Shown here in pieces: positions 1-11,339 of a stretch of 64,000 nt of DNA (the stretch's first letter is position 1; the number at the start of each line of letters is the position of its first letter). Position numbers and translations under genes: made by a program. A model generated the notes under the pieces. It made no database searches. It had not been told where the DNA came from and saw only the letters and a program-made list of their open reading frames with translations. Source of the stretch: Metaphire vulgaris (lineage: Eukaryota; Annelida; Clitellata; Crassiclitellata; Megascolecidae); the NCBI GenBank assembly GCA_018105865.1, contig CM030853.1, positions 3,921,929 through 3,985,928 on the forward strand, in the 5' to 3' direction.

Positions 1-60
1 TAAACAGTACACAGTACACGAGTACAGTAGTACCAATTACATTCAGAATGTCAGCCTTCA

Positions 61-62
61 TG

Positions 63-123
<61 letters not shown>
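61..123. repeat. (ATT)n microsatellite
   Basis: About 21 uninterrupted ATT units. It abuts the TTAA target site of the MITE that follows, so the MITE inserted at the edge of the microsatellite. Confidence 0.95.
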
Positions 124-128
<5 letters not shown>

Positions 129-203
129 CCCTTAACTGTGTATTTAACTGTAACTCAATGTAAAATGGACGGATATATCCGGGGTCCCCAGTTAAGGGGT
201 TAA
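124..203 (-). mobile_element. TTAA-flanked piggyBac-like MITE, copy 1
   Basis: A 72-bp element (128-199) starting CCCCTTAAC and ending GTTAAGGGG, with TTAA on both sides (124-127 and 200-203). A TTAA duplication with CCC/GGG termini is the hallmark of the piggyBac superfamily. It is too short to encode a transposase. It is in reverse orientation relative to copies 2-6. It shares the internal CGGATATATCCG palindrome and the block read on the other strand as TTTTACATTGAGTTACAG. Confidence 0.85.
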
Positions 204-677
204 TTAAGGCACTTGATAAACAGATCATGCAACATGTACCACCTTTACTCATTAAAAACATTTTTTCATTAAATTTAACAAAGTAAATCTAACTAGAACT
301 TCATCAAGACCACAAGCAAAGAACCTCTTCCATAATTTTATTCTAAAAATATCTTACTCTCTTAATGTTGTGACATTTGGGAGTGCGATGGATGACGGCA
401 AACCAAGTCCTTCCAGAAGGTGGTGAAACTAGAGGGTCGCAACCATCGGCAGGTATTGAGAAGACATGATGTCCCTGCAACAGAATCTCATGAAATAATT
501 TAAAATAACATGAAATCACACGAAATAAGTAATGAATTGTGATAACTAAAATTTAAAATTTTAACAATTGAGACATTGCAATATTAAAAAATCAGTGCCA
601 CAGTAAATCATGAGCTAATTTAATCTTCAGAAACCAACCAGGACCAAGAAATAATAAATTCTGAACATAATTTTGCT

Positions 678-760
678 TTAACCCTTTGAACGTGGCAGTA
701 AGTATATAACCAATAGGTTATGAGGCTGAAATACCAGCCTTACATGGATGAAAGGGTTAA
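678..760. mobile_element. TTAA-flanked mini-element with CCCTTT/AAAGGG ends
   Basis: TTAA (678-681), then ACCCTTTGAACG-like left end, right end GATGAAAGGG, then TTAA (757-760). The internal block ATATAACCAATAGGTTATGA recurs inverted at 17444-17523, so these are two copies of one family. The architecture matches the CCCCTTAAC MITEs, but the interior differs. Confidence 0.65.
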
Positions 761-1559
761 TGCTATATGAAAAAGCAGCGTCTACATCAATTAAAGAAAT
801 TCAACATTTCAACTCGACCAACAGTTCTTAACACTCTTCGTACCTGGCAAACAAATGCCGATAAAATCTATATGAAAAACAAAGACAAAACCATATGTTA
901 TCTTCATTGGTTTTTCGTTGTTGACCAGACTGAATTCAAACAAATAATTCCTGCATCTGCAGAGCACTTCAAGGCCAGAAACTTTATTACATCACTGAGT
1001 TATTCACAACGCTATTTACCAAAACACTTCATCTTCTCTGTCCCGGTAGGTATGTTAATGTCCCTAAATCTCATGCTTTTACCCAGCATTGTACACTGTA
1101 CACCCAGAGTATATGGACCCTCTCTTTGCAGTGGGCCGACTCCATCCACCTGCACCTCACTTTTCACTCTTGCTCAGTTCAGTGCGAGTGATTTCAAAAC
1201 CGGGATCATCTCCAAGCAGAACCAGAAGCGACACTAGTAACCATACCTTTGCAAAGCCAAATGACTTGCATTATAAAGCAGTAAACTACAAAACATTGCA
1301 TTGCATTACATTGTAAAAATTACACTATGAAACATTTCATTACATCATAAAACATTGCGTTGTATTGTAAAACATTTACATTGCATTATATTATAAAAAT
1401 GTATATAACAAATCCTTAAATTTTTGAATAACTAAGTAGACAAATCAATTTATATATATTATTTTCAAATTAACTGTATATGGTCATATGCCACACAAGG
1501 ATAGAAAAATGTCTGATTTGAGGCTGATGTTATAGGCATTATGATAGTGGTATCATAGA

Positions 1560-1625
1560 AGTTGATTGATTGATTGATTGATTGATTTATTGATTGATTT
1601 ATTGATTGATTGACTGATTGATTGA
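1560..1625. repeat. (TGAT)n microsatellite
   Basis: TGAT/TTAT tetranucleotides directly after a cATAGAAGTtg motif. That motif resembles the retroelement 3' end (GGCGCTATAGAAGTGCATA) seen at 10155 and 63142, which also runs into such repeats. This is probably a retroelement tail. Confidence 0.7.
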
Positions 1626-3335
1626 GAGACACAGTTGTAATATATGCATACCCATAAACCTTCAGAAGAAACTTTTGCACTAAAACTGGCAGGCAAATCA
1701 TAACAGCTATCGATTGTATGATTTGTTGCGTTGACCTGAAAGAATTCATGCAAGAAGCAGTAGATAACTGAATGCAAAAACAAAGCAAAACTCATCAAGT
1801 TACTGTACAATTTAACTGTTTCACTTACTCACCTCTTCAAAATACAAATTTATCAGTCCAATCCAATCCAATAACAGTTTATTATTTTCCAAATAGGTGC
1901 ATAATAACATCATAATAGTAATTTCATGTTGACATCATAGTAGTAATAATAACATCATAATAGTATTTTAACATCATAATAGTAATTTCAGTAAGGCTAA
2001 GTTCATGATACATAATAGAAAATTGACACTTAATTAATGAAATAGAATACAAAGATTGTAGCCTTACTGATTTATCTGATTTTATTTATTATTTTGTTAT
2101 CAGGAATAATTTTATCTCAAACAGGATTAGGGTTGTAAAAATGATACAAAGCCACTTCAAAGTTAGCATCACATACCAAATATATGATTGCTTCTGCTTT
2201 ATCTGCTGACAAGAAAGCACTAACGACTACCAATGCGTTGAAGATGATAAAATCCACAGCAGATATCATTTTGTTTTAAGCATGGAAATTCTTACAGATC
2301 TGTTAAAAAGAGAAAGACATTTCTATCAAGCATTTTTTTCCACTGAAAGAAAATAGCAACTAGTGAAAAAAACCAATAAAGAAACAAGTGTTGCTCAAAT
2401 CCATTTGCCCATTTGAACCACAACAAAGGTAAAAAATCCTAATCAGCAATAATCCAATAACTTTCTCATGATACAATTTAAATTATTTTAATCGAACCAA
2501 TAGAACAGACAGGGATACTCATTTACAAGACAAAACTTTGAACCAAGAGACATTAAAACTTGCAAAACAGCATGACTAAACTTTATAAACAGATTCATCA
2601 ATATTCATCCATTGTCTCACAATGCCAAACGCTACTCAAGATCTCCTTAAATCTCTTACAATGACACACAATTAAAAAGTAAGTAATAGTAGTAGTATTA
2701 GCAATAGGAGTAGTAGTAGTGCTAGCAGCGGCAGCAGCAGCAGCAGTAGTGCTATTTCTTATACTCATTGGAAGCCGCTACATTAAATGAAAAGAACTCG
2801 TGTATTTTAAATCTGTCATCTTTTTATACCCGTAGATAGAATTTTGGGTTTGATTGAGTGAAGGTACATGCGCCATTACTTTTAAACTATTATGCGGCGC
2901 TATAAACATACAAATTACAGCCAAACAGCGTCATAATATATACCTGAATAGCCAACATCACAATGAAGTCCTGATAATATTGTAGTGACGCTATATAACT
3001 ATCAGCCGTGGCGTATCTGCATAGTGAGGGGTAGAAAATTCATGTGAGCAAAACGATGTGCATTATTATCGCAGAATTCGGAGATAATCCTCATAAATCA
3101 TCGGCTTAAAAGCGAAAATATTAAATTAAAAATTAAGGTCGTTTTGATGTAAATCCAGTATTAGATAATTTAGATTAAACGTAGTAGAAATCCTTGTGCT
3201 CCACAGATTTTAATAGACTATGTTTTGATCTCATCTCTATGGTCGGTGTTACCACTCACTATTTGGGAAACCTGCTGCTTTCTTACATTTTGCAGCCGAT
3301 CATCGAATCGATATATCGATGAGGTCGATTGGCGA

Positions 3336-3519
3336 CAGTGGCGTATTTAGGGGGTACGCTATTGAGCCATAGCGTACCCCTTTGGTCTTTGGTTCTTATT
3401 TTTTTCTTTGTCACCACGTTTTGGAAGGGCGATAACCTTTTTTTGCTTGTAACCACGTTTATTTTTCGAACTTCTCCAATTTTAGCATACCCCTCTGAGC
3501 CTTTCTAAATACGCCCGTG
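3336..3519. mobile_element. hAT-like MITE (CAGTGGCGTATTTAG ends)
   Basis: The left end CAGTGGCGTATTTAG and right end CTAAATACGCCCGTG are inverted repeats. The flanking octamers attggcga and cttggcga match at 7 of 8 bases, as expected for a hAT target duplication. The element contains the reverse of the ACAAGCAAAAAAGGT-type core. It is the unoccupied relative of the copy at 58178-58429. Confidence 0.8.
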
Positions 3520-4043
3520 CTTGGCGATTGCTCGATTGCTAATATTATTTGGCTAGAAACAACGACGCTGCAACAATATGGCCCGCGTGACTCAGAGTCA
3601 ATATCGGAGGCCAAATGGCCCGCTGTGGTCCAAAATTATGACCGTGAAAGCAGCGAAACTATTAGCATATAGCTGTGCAATATAACGTGTCTTTGTAGAG
3701 AGATGCATGGGCAGGTTCTCCAGGCCCTCCTTAAATTTATCTTAACACGCCCGAGGCATTCCATCTGTCTTTTTCTTTATGACTGTCATTAATCTTGGCT
3801 CCGTTTATATTATCTGCAAGATTACCTAGCCTGAGTAAATAAACAAAGAAGAAATTACTACAGTATGTTGTGCCCATTGGCATAAACTTGGAGTTAAAAG
3901 TGAGGGCCCAACCCCTAGCCTATTCCTTCCGCCTTCCCTATGGTAGGCTCTCAGAAAGTGGGGGACTCGAGCCTAGAGGCCTAATAGAAGTTTACCCTCG
4001 TGAACGTGCTCCGGTATATGGTGTAAAAAAGCAACATTTCTGT

Positions 4044-4246
4044 CAGAGGCGTAACCAGGAATTTGATTTGGGAGGGTATAGGGCCTACATATTTTGGGTG
4101 GGTATAAATCTTAACTATAAACTACATAAACCATATAAACCACACATAACCACATGTAAATCGCATAAAAAACTTTAAGGTAGACTGATTTGGGGGGGGC
4201 ATATATACCGATATACCACCAGCCCCACCTCGTCGCTACGCCCCTG
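4044..4246. mobile_element. hAT-like MITE with perfect 8-bp duplication
   Basis: Ends CAGAGGCGTAACCAGG and GCTACGCCCCTG, with the identical octamer atttctgt on both sides (4036-4043 and 4247-4254). The interior carries a ggtatatataccgatatacc stretch. The same family occurs at 9848-10015 and 39078. Confidence 0.88.
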
Positions 4247-4438
4247 ATTTCTGTCCCGTCAATAATTCTGTGTCACAATTTCCTACCAATCTTGCAACAT
4301 TTCCTCAAGTTTTTCTCTATAGGTTAAACACAAAGTAAATAAGCAAACGAAATCTCGTTAACTTATATAGCGCCCTCGATATTGTAGCGCAGTAGCCTAC
4401 ATTCTGTTCATATTCTTATTCTGTTGAGACATATAATG

Positions 4439-4518
4439 TTAACCCCTTAACTGGGAATCCCGGATATATCCGTCTATTTTACATTGAGTTACAGTTAAAT
4501 ACACGGTTAAGGGGTTAA
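4439..4518 (+). mobile_element. TTAA-flanked piggyBac-like MITE, copy 2
   Basis: A 72-bp element (4443-4514) between TTAA duplications. It lies 21 bp past the stop codon of the minus-strand phosphatase gene, so it probably lies in that gene's 3' untranslated region. It is close in sequence to copies 3 and 5. Confidence 0.85.
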
Positions 4519-4539
4519 ATGTTTCAGTTTTTAAGCCTG

Positions 4540-5130
4540 TCAGATGAGTCCTCGTCGCCTGGCGAACAGCACCAGCTGTCGGCGGAATCCGAGGTTGGTC
4601 AGCAGGACGTCCCGCCGGCTCCGGACCCGACGTACGGCCTCGAACAGCGACACCTTCCTGTCCATCATCACGTAGGCCACGCAGACGGCGCCGCTGCGGT
4701 TGACGCCGGCGGCGCCGTGGACCAGCACCCGGCCGCCGCTGTACTTCGCCCGGTTGATGAACGACTCGGCGCGCGGGTAGTGCTGCAGCACGTCGTACCC
4801 GTCCGTGTCGAGGGCGCAGAACTCTTCGTAGGCGTACACGCCGCTCTCCGGCGGGTAAGGGTTGGACGCCATCGGTCGTCCCCGGCCCAGCTGGCCTCCT
4901 CCGCCTCCGCCTCCGCCGCGCTGCAGCCACCGCGGCTCGGCGGCGCAGTTGAGGACGTGGGTGATGCCGAGATGGCGCAGACGGTCGACGTCTTCGGCCG
5001 CCTCCAGGCCGCCGATGTAGAGGTAGTCGAGCAGCGGGGTCGGTCCGATCGGGTTCGTGAGAGGATGGGAGGGACGAAGGAGGTCGTCCAGACGATCGAG
5101 GGCTCTCAGTTCGTCCAGCGGTTGGGCCAT
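4540..5130 (-). CDS. Dual-specificity-phosphatase-like protein, predicted inactive (catalytic Cys to Gly)
   Basis: A single-exon reading frame of 196 residues with the atypical DUSP fold. It reads IGPTPLLDYLYIGGLEAAED near residues 27-46, then GITHVLNCAAE. A Gly run (about 72-79) is a loop expansion. The general-acid region ALDTDGYDV retains Asp at about residue 108. The P-loop reads VHGAAGVNRSG (His138 to Gly147), where active DUSPs have HCxxGxxRS, so the nucleophilic Cys is Gly139. The human pseudophosphatase STYX has the same Cys-to-Gly change. The Arg and Ser of the loop remain, so phosphate binding without catalysis is plausible. Length is typical for a small DUSP. The ATG was chosen because it lies about 18 bp after a good acceptor (ttgcacag), which suggests a 5' untranslated exon upstream. 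High GC and CpG contrast with the flanks. The fold is clear; the exact family member is not. Confidence 0.85.
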   Translation of the reverse strand: MAQPLDELRALDRLDDLLRPSHPLTNPIGPTPLLDYLYIGGLEAAEDVDRLRHLGITHVLNCAAEPRWLQRGGGGGGGGQLGRGRPMASNPYPPESGVYAYEEFCALDTDGYDVLQHYPRAESFINRAKYSGGRVLVHGAAGVNRSGAVCVAYVMMDRKVSLFEAVRRVRSRRDVLLTNLGFRRQLVLFARRRGLI

Positions 5131-5146
5131 CGTGATTTCGCTCGGA

Positions 5147-5175
5147 CCTGTGCAACAGAGTACAACAGATAGTGG
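5147..5175 (-). promoter_or_regulatory. Putative 3' splice site upstream of the phosphatase start codon
   Basis: On the minus strand, a pyrimidine-rich stretch ending ttgcacag precedes the ATG by about 18 bp. The first coding exon would then be exon 2, with a non-coding exon upstream at an unknown position. Confidence 0.4.
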
Positions 5176-5220
5176 TTCTCACACAAGACAGGCCCTACGT
5201 CGTAACCACTTTAAACCTTG

Positions 5221-5326
<106 letters not shown>

Positions 5327-6022
5327 TTTGATCACGTGCCGATCACTAAGCTTACAGTAGGCTATTTGAATAATAAAAACCTCGAGTTGTTTTATGTTTC
5401 GTGAATTCAAGAATCCCTGTTTCAACTCAGATACCTGAGCAGATAAATCGAGTTTTGCTCATATATTCGTAAATAATCGAGCGAAAAGGACAAAAATTTC
5501 GACAGTCGATCTTTAATAGGCCTAATCTTCGGCCGTCTGCCAATAATCATAATATCCCTATAGTCTTTAATAATTATTCCTATAGCGATGTTGTTGTTGG
5601 CCTATACAAGACAAGCAACTGTCCATAGCTACTGCCCAACGAGCACTGTCCCGTACACTGGTGAAGCATAGGACCTACACGGTACACCTCAATTATAAAC
5701 ACGCAGTTTAATTCATATAGGCCTAGGCCTACAGTACCTGTAGTCTGTAAACTTTGGTTCCATGCATAATAAGACCGAAAATGCACCAACAGGACTTGGT
5801 TTGCGCGTCCATAGAGACACACGGCACACTTAAATATTTATTTATTTCGGCCTAATAGGCCTACGGCATGCACACGAAGGCCTATCCCAATCTTTTTTTT
5901 AATCTATTCCCAATAATTCTGAGCATGGTCCAAACTATATAGGTCTACTATCGGTCCACACAGCGAAGTCAATAATAGTAGTAAAACTCTCAGATATAGA
6001 AGAGGCGACACTCCACAGTCAG

Positions 6023-6440
6023 TAATAGAGGCTTGATAGCATTTAATTCCTGAGAAATCGAACCGACGTCTATAAGCAGGGACGTGTTCCTGTCGTCAGC
6101 ATTGGGGTAGAATCATTTAAAAAAATAACCAACCCACATGGGCGTCCGCAGAAATTTTCCAGGGGGGTGCAAAACAGGGTCATGTGGCAAAAGAAATGAA
6201 AAAAATTTCCACGGGGGTGAAAAACAAGACTTTGTGACGAAAGAAACAAGTAATTTTACTTTTTTCATAACTCCACAATTTTTCCAGTGGGTGCAATTTC
6301 ACCCCCTTGCACCTCCCTCCGGACGCCCCTGGTAATAGAGGCTTGATAGCATTTAATTCCTTAGAAATCGAACGGACGCCTATAAGCAGGGACGTGTTCC
6401 TGCCATCAGCATTGGGGGAGGGGTGGGGTAGAATCATTTT
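6023..6440. repeat. About 100-bp direct repeats flanking a MITE
   Basis: The block 6023-6119 (starting taatagaggcttgatagc and ending gtagaatcattt) is repeated at 6333-6440 with scattered substitutions and a short G-rich insertion. The spacer holds the element at 6137-6331. This could be a tandem duplication later split by the element, or a small LTR-like structure. No coding sequence lies between the repeats. Confidence 0.7.
6137..6331. mobile_element. hAT-like MITE (CATGGGCGTCC ends)
   Basis: Left end CATGGGCGTCCGCAGAAAT and right end CGGACGCCCCTG are inverted repeats. Related copies lie at 8462-8855, 27047-27509 and 42711-42858. The internal phrase gcaaaacagggtcatgtggc is shared with the 27047 copy. 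I see no target duplication at this copy. Confidence 0.7.
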
Positions 6441-7062
6441 ATGTCCTGCGAATAGAAAAAGCCATTCGTTGCAAAAGCACTATAGGGCTTATAGTAGGCA
6501 TAGCCTATATATAACCTTCTGTATAGTTGAAATCGTACTCACAAATGACACGCGCAGGGCAGAGTATAACGCGCGGTTCAAAACCCGCGTCGGAAGACCT
6601 TTTCAATGCTCCGACGAGATATGATTGCGTCGAAATTGAAGCAACTACAAAGGTCTTCATCGTTGGGTCGTTGACGAGAATAGGACGCCCCCACTCTGCC
6701 GTCGTTTCCATCGGCTCCGATGTCTCCTTTCGCTAAGTCGGCTCTTCGTCGATCCGTTTCTTGTTACCGCCTGAGTGGGCAGTGAACGGAGAAAATCAAC
6801 AGATGGAATAGGTACTCAGGGAAATATCAAACCACGGTAACTACTTTCATTCTCCGCTTCCAGCCCCACCCCCCTTCCCCCACCCCGCAAAGAAACGAAC
6901 AAGCACAGTTCTGTGTTTTAGATGGAGAGACGACATGTCCATCAGTTGATTACTTCTCCGACCTATGATATCTTGGCGCTGTAACAATAGGCTTACAAAC
7001 GTACGCGTAGATACGGGCGCATGATGAAAAGAGAACAAATACATATAAAAACCACAGGCCAC

Positions 7063-7382
7063 CAGTGGCGTAGCCAAGGGGGGGGTTAAAACCGCCAAGA
7101 AAAAAAGTTTTTGAAGTGTTTTCATACATTTTAAATTTTCGGACGCGGTTTTGGGGGTCAAAATCAACCTCCCTTGGCTGTCGACCGAAAATTTCTAAGC
7201 GCTAATGAATGTAAAGGCGTAAGCTTGGAGGTGACGATCTTTTGGGCTTGTCAGCATCTACATGTATAAAGGAAAAAATACAAGAGGAAAGACGCGGATG
7301 ACCTTTCTTTGCTTGTCAAGATTTTTCAAAGTTGGTGACGATCAACCTAAACCCCCTTCCGGAAATCCTGGCTACGCCACTG
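7063..7382. mobile_element. hAT-like MITE (CAGTGGCGTAGCC ends)
   Basis: Ends CAGTGGCGTAGCCAAGG and CTGGCTACGCCACTG. The flanking octamers caggccac and cacgccac match at 7 of 8 bases. The interior carries ggatgacctttctttgcttg, the reverse of the shared core. Confidence 0.82.
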
Positions 7383-7636
7383 CACGCCACACACACACAA
7401 ACACACACACACACTGGTCCAATTGACTTCAGTGTATGGACATCTATCTGTTCGTCCAGAATGCTCTTTGACTGAAAAGTGGGACCTATCGAAATGGAAA
7501 TTATTAATTGTCGCAGAGGATGTACACGCTATTGTCGGAGGCTATCTATAAACTTACATGAACGACTTATAATAGCGACTCTCTGATTGGAGAAGTTGTT
7601 TCGGATGGCGACAGTTATAAATGTGACGAGTTTGTG

Positions 7637-7645
7637 TATAAAAGG
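7637..7645 (+). promoter_or_regulatory. TATA box, likely promoter of the secreted-peptide gene
   Basis: TATAAAAGG lies about 1.35 kb upstream of the coding start at 8988. Transcription would begin near 7665-7670. A plausible first exon ends at CGCAG before gtcaga (donor at 7770) and would join the strong acceptor at 8973. A six-codon upstream ORF (ATG at 7680) would lie in the leader. Confidence 0.45.
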
Positions 7646-8461
7646 AGATGGAAAGTTGGGAGTTTCTTGCGGCGACTGCCATGGAGTCTCCACTGCTATA
7701 GCAGTCCGTCGTCTGTTTGTCGTATAGGTCTACTTTTCTTCGTCACACGTGATCTAAGTCGGGTCGCAGGTCAGAACTAATCTTCTGCGTACTTTTGGAA
7801 CTTTTATTATTCTAATATTAGAACTCTTTATTATTCTAATATTCTAATATTAGGGCCTAACAATTACTTGTAATTTGCTGCTAGGTCCCGATAAAATTCT
7901 CTCTAGGCCTATTTCTATTCTGTTCTATTTCTAAACTATTACCAAGTACTGACATTTAAACGTCATTTTTGGTAATAAATATATAACCGCTCTAGGTAGG
8001 TCCAAATAGATTACCTATTGCGTCTATTAATTATTTAATAGGAAATACATGGGACAGAAAATACGTAGCCCAATACAGTAACGCCTCGTTATTACGACAG
8101 TCGATGGGACATCATTGATGTGTCAATGTAAGCGGATTATCGCTTTAACCGGCGTCGTTACAACAAAGTTTTGCTGTGCTGAAACGCAGTTTTTCTAACG
8201 ATTGTTAACTATATACTACTATATCTTGCCTTGAAGTCTCACACTGATTTGACGATTGACCTGGTTTCTTTTGGAGTACCATCGATTGATGCCCAAGGTC
8301 AGGGGTTAAATTGAACCGGATCTTGCCAGGTCTCCCATCCGGGACGTCTGACAAGAGATCCGGCACGGCTGGCATCAGATCCGGAACGTCCTTTTTGTTC
8401 ACACCCCCCGTGTCGGATTCATAAGGAGGAACAGCTAACAGCATATAAATTTACCGAATGG

Positions 8462-8855
8462 CATGGGCGTCCGCAGAAACTTTTCCAGGGAGGTGCAAAA
8501 CAGGGTCCTGTGACGAAAGAACTGAAAAATTTTGCAGGGGGTGCAAAACAAGGTTTTATTATTATTATTCGACGATTTGTGAAGCGACGTAACATATAGC
8601 CAACAGCCAAAACCAAACGCGCCGTACAATCAACACTCAACTATACGATCTGGTGAACAAGTACGTTTTTAGTTCTTTAGCGAACGTTTCAGGAGAAGTA
8701 GTCGCGGCCAGCGCATCAGGGAGCGCATTCCACATAAGTGGGGAGGTTTTGTGACGAAGAAACAAGAAATTTTACTTTTTATCATAAGTCCACAATTTTT
8801 CCCGGAAGGGGGGGGGTGCAATTTCACTCCCTTGCATCCCCTCCGGACGCCCGTG
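8462..8855. mobile_element. hAT-like MITE (CATGGGCGTCC ends) split by a LINE 3' fragment
   Basis: The element begins CATGGGCGTCCGCAG and ends CTCCGGACGCCCGTG, with flanks ccgaatgg and ccaaatgg (7 of 8). A minus-strand LINE 3' end with an ATT tail (about 8556-8741) interrupts it. It lies in the presumed intron of the secreted-peptide gene. Confidence 0.75.
8556..8741 (-). mobile_element. LINE 3'-end fragment (L2/CR1-like)
   Basis: Read on the minus strand, this matches the end of the element at 26670-26935: the wnal..daLaa / vtSPETFakeLKTYLF-type tail, then an AAT repeat. It is 5'-truncated and non-functional. Confidence 0.65.
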
Positions 8856-8987
8856 CCAAATGGCCAACGACAACGAAATGCTCCCCTGCATGCTAAAAGT
8901 TCGTTCCGACTGGCTCGGTATTCGCATGAAGTCTAACTTCGGATGAGAAGTTTGATTTTCATTTTCGTTTCAGAGCTGACGGTGGCC

Positions 8988-9614
8988 ATGTTGTCGTCTC
9001 GCCTTGCTTTCGCGCGTCGGGTTCTCCTCGTCGTCTGCCTGGGCACCGTGCTGACTGAAACCCAATCGAAATCCAGCCCCGGCTTCAACGACGACGACGA
9101 CGACGGCGGCGGCGACGGGGTCGTCTGCCCGCGAACGTCGTCGCCCTGCGCCCCCGTTGACGGCGTCGACGACCGCGGGTCGAGGGGGAGGCGCGGCGCC
9201 GTCGTTGTCGACCTCGGCGACTTCTGGAAGCGAGCGAGGGCCAGCTTCCCGCAATGGCAGCGCCGCTTCCGAGCCCGGCACCGACTCAGACCCGAGTCGG
9301 ACTCAACGGCGGTGACCGCCGCCGCAGCCTACCCGGCCGTGAAGGTCCGGGGGTCGGCGAACGCGTTCTGGAATGGGCCGGATTTTCCGCCGCAGACCGG
9401 GTTCTGGAGACCGGGTCTGGAAATATCGGGAGCGAACGATCCAGGAAGCATGGAAGAGACGATGGGGGCTGAATTCCAGGAGAGAAAACGATTGGACCAG
9501 CTGATGGAAGACGACGTTGAGCTCCAGGACGGAAGACCGACGGGTCTTCCGAGCAAACAGCGCCGACGACAGGAAGGACTCACGCGCCCGGAATTTAATC
9601 CAACCGGATGGTAG
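8988..9614 (+). CDS. Putative secreted protein or peptide precursor
   Basis: The frame of 208 residues starts at ATG 8988, which has a strong context (GGTGGCCATGT) and lies 14 bp after a strong acceptor (ttttcgtttcag). The in-frame ATG at 8943 lies in the intron. The N-terminus is a textbook signal peptide: basic residues, then VLLVVCLGTVL, with cleavage likely around residues 22-26. An acidic run follows (five Asp, then Gly), then a small possible disulfide ring CPRTSSPC (Cys47-Cys54). Several basic cleavage-like sites occur (GRR, KRAR, QRR, ERKR, QRRR). The last of these would release a 14-residue C-terminus starting QEGLTRPEF and ending PTGW. GC-rich third positions support coding. A neuropeptide or growth-factor-like precursor is possible, but I do not recognise the family. 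Confidence 0.6.
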   Translation: MLSSRLAFARRVLLVVCLGTVLTETQSKSSPGFNDDDDDGGGDGVVCPRTSSPCAPVDGVDDRGSRGRRGAVVVDLGDFWKRARASFPQWQRRFRARHRLRPESDSTAVTAAAAYPAVKVRGSANAFWNGPDFPPQTGFWRPGLEISGANDPGSMEETMGAEFQERKRLDQLMEDDVELQDGRPTGLPSKQRRRQEGLTRPEFNPTGW

Positions 9615-9847
9615 AAGATGAGCTATAAAAATGAACGAAGACTAGCTATAGACGTGCAGTCTGTCTATATAGACCTACATGTGTACTTCAGTTTCACGTT
9701 AAGCAAGACAGTATTTGGACGTTGCTCGTTTGGTCTCAGCAGGAATAATTATTAAACGCATTTGCGAAAAACGTTTGACCATCGATGTTTTCGTTCAACT
9801 CGTTTCTGACTTTTCTCTAGGTCTATATCAAAAACCCACCTCTTTAT

Positions 9848-10015
9848 CAGGGGCGTAGCGACGGGTGGGTATATCGGTATATATACCATTCAAAAATCAG
9901 TTTAGGCCTACCTTAAAGTTTTTAATGTGTTTTTGTACATTTTAAAAGTTTGTAAAGATTTATACCCCACAAATCACATTATACCCTCCGAATCAAATTC
10001 CTGGCTACGCCCCTG
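9848..10015. mobile_element. hAT-like MITE with perfect 8-bp duplication
   Basis: Ends CAGGGGCGTAGCGACGGG and CTGGCTACGCCCCTG, with ctctttat on both sides (9840-9847 and 10016-10023). Same family as 4044-4246. Confidence 0.9.
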
Positions 10016-11171
<1,156 letters not shown>

Positions 11172-11339
11172 TGATTTTAAGTAGTTTAGAGGCTAAGTAA
11201 GCCTGTGTGAAAACCACTGCTGCATGCGTGTAACCATCTGTAACCAATTTAACCAAATGAAAATGGATTTTTTCTGTTCCGGCGGAATAAAATCTATCAC
11301 GAGACAATTTTTCTAAAATGATTCTAAATGTTACGAGCG

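Larger units (their letters stand above)
204..3335. other. AT-rich intergenic region without a supported gene
   Basis: I see no ORF with family similarity or coding-like composition. The 156-codon frame at 767-1237 has no recognisable motif and AT-driven codon use. The stretch holds one TTAA mini-element (678-760), a TGAT microsatellite (1560-1625), a short AGT/AGC run near 2690-2755, and copies of an ataatagtaa motif around 1900-1985. Confidence 0.6.

Noticed and set aside
767..1237. 156-codon ORF near the left edge
   Set aside because: AT-rich, no family motif, no splice or promoter context, and it overlaps another open frame.
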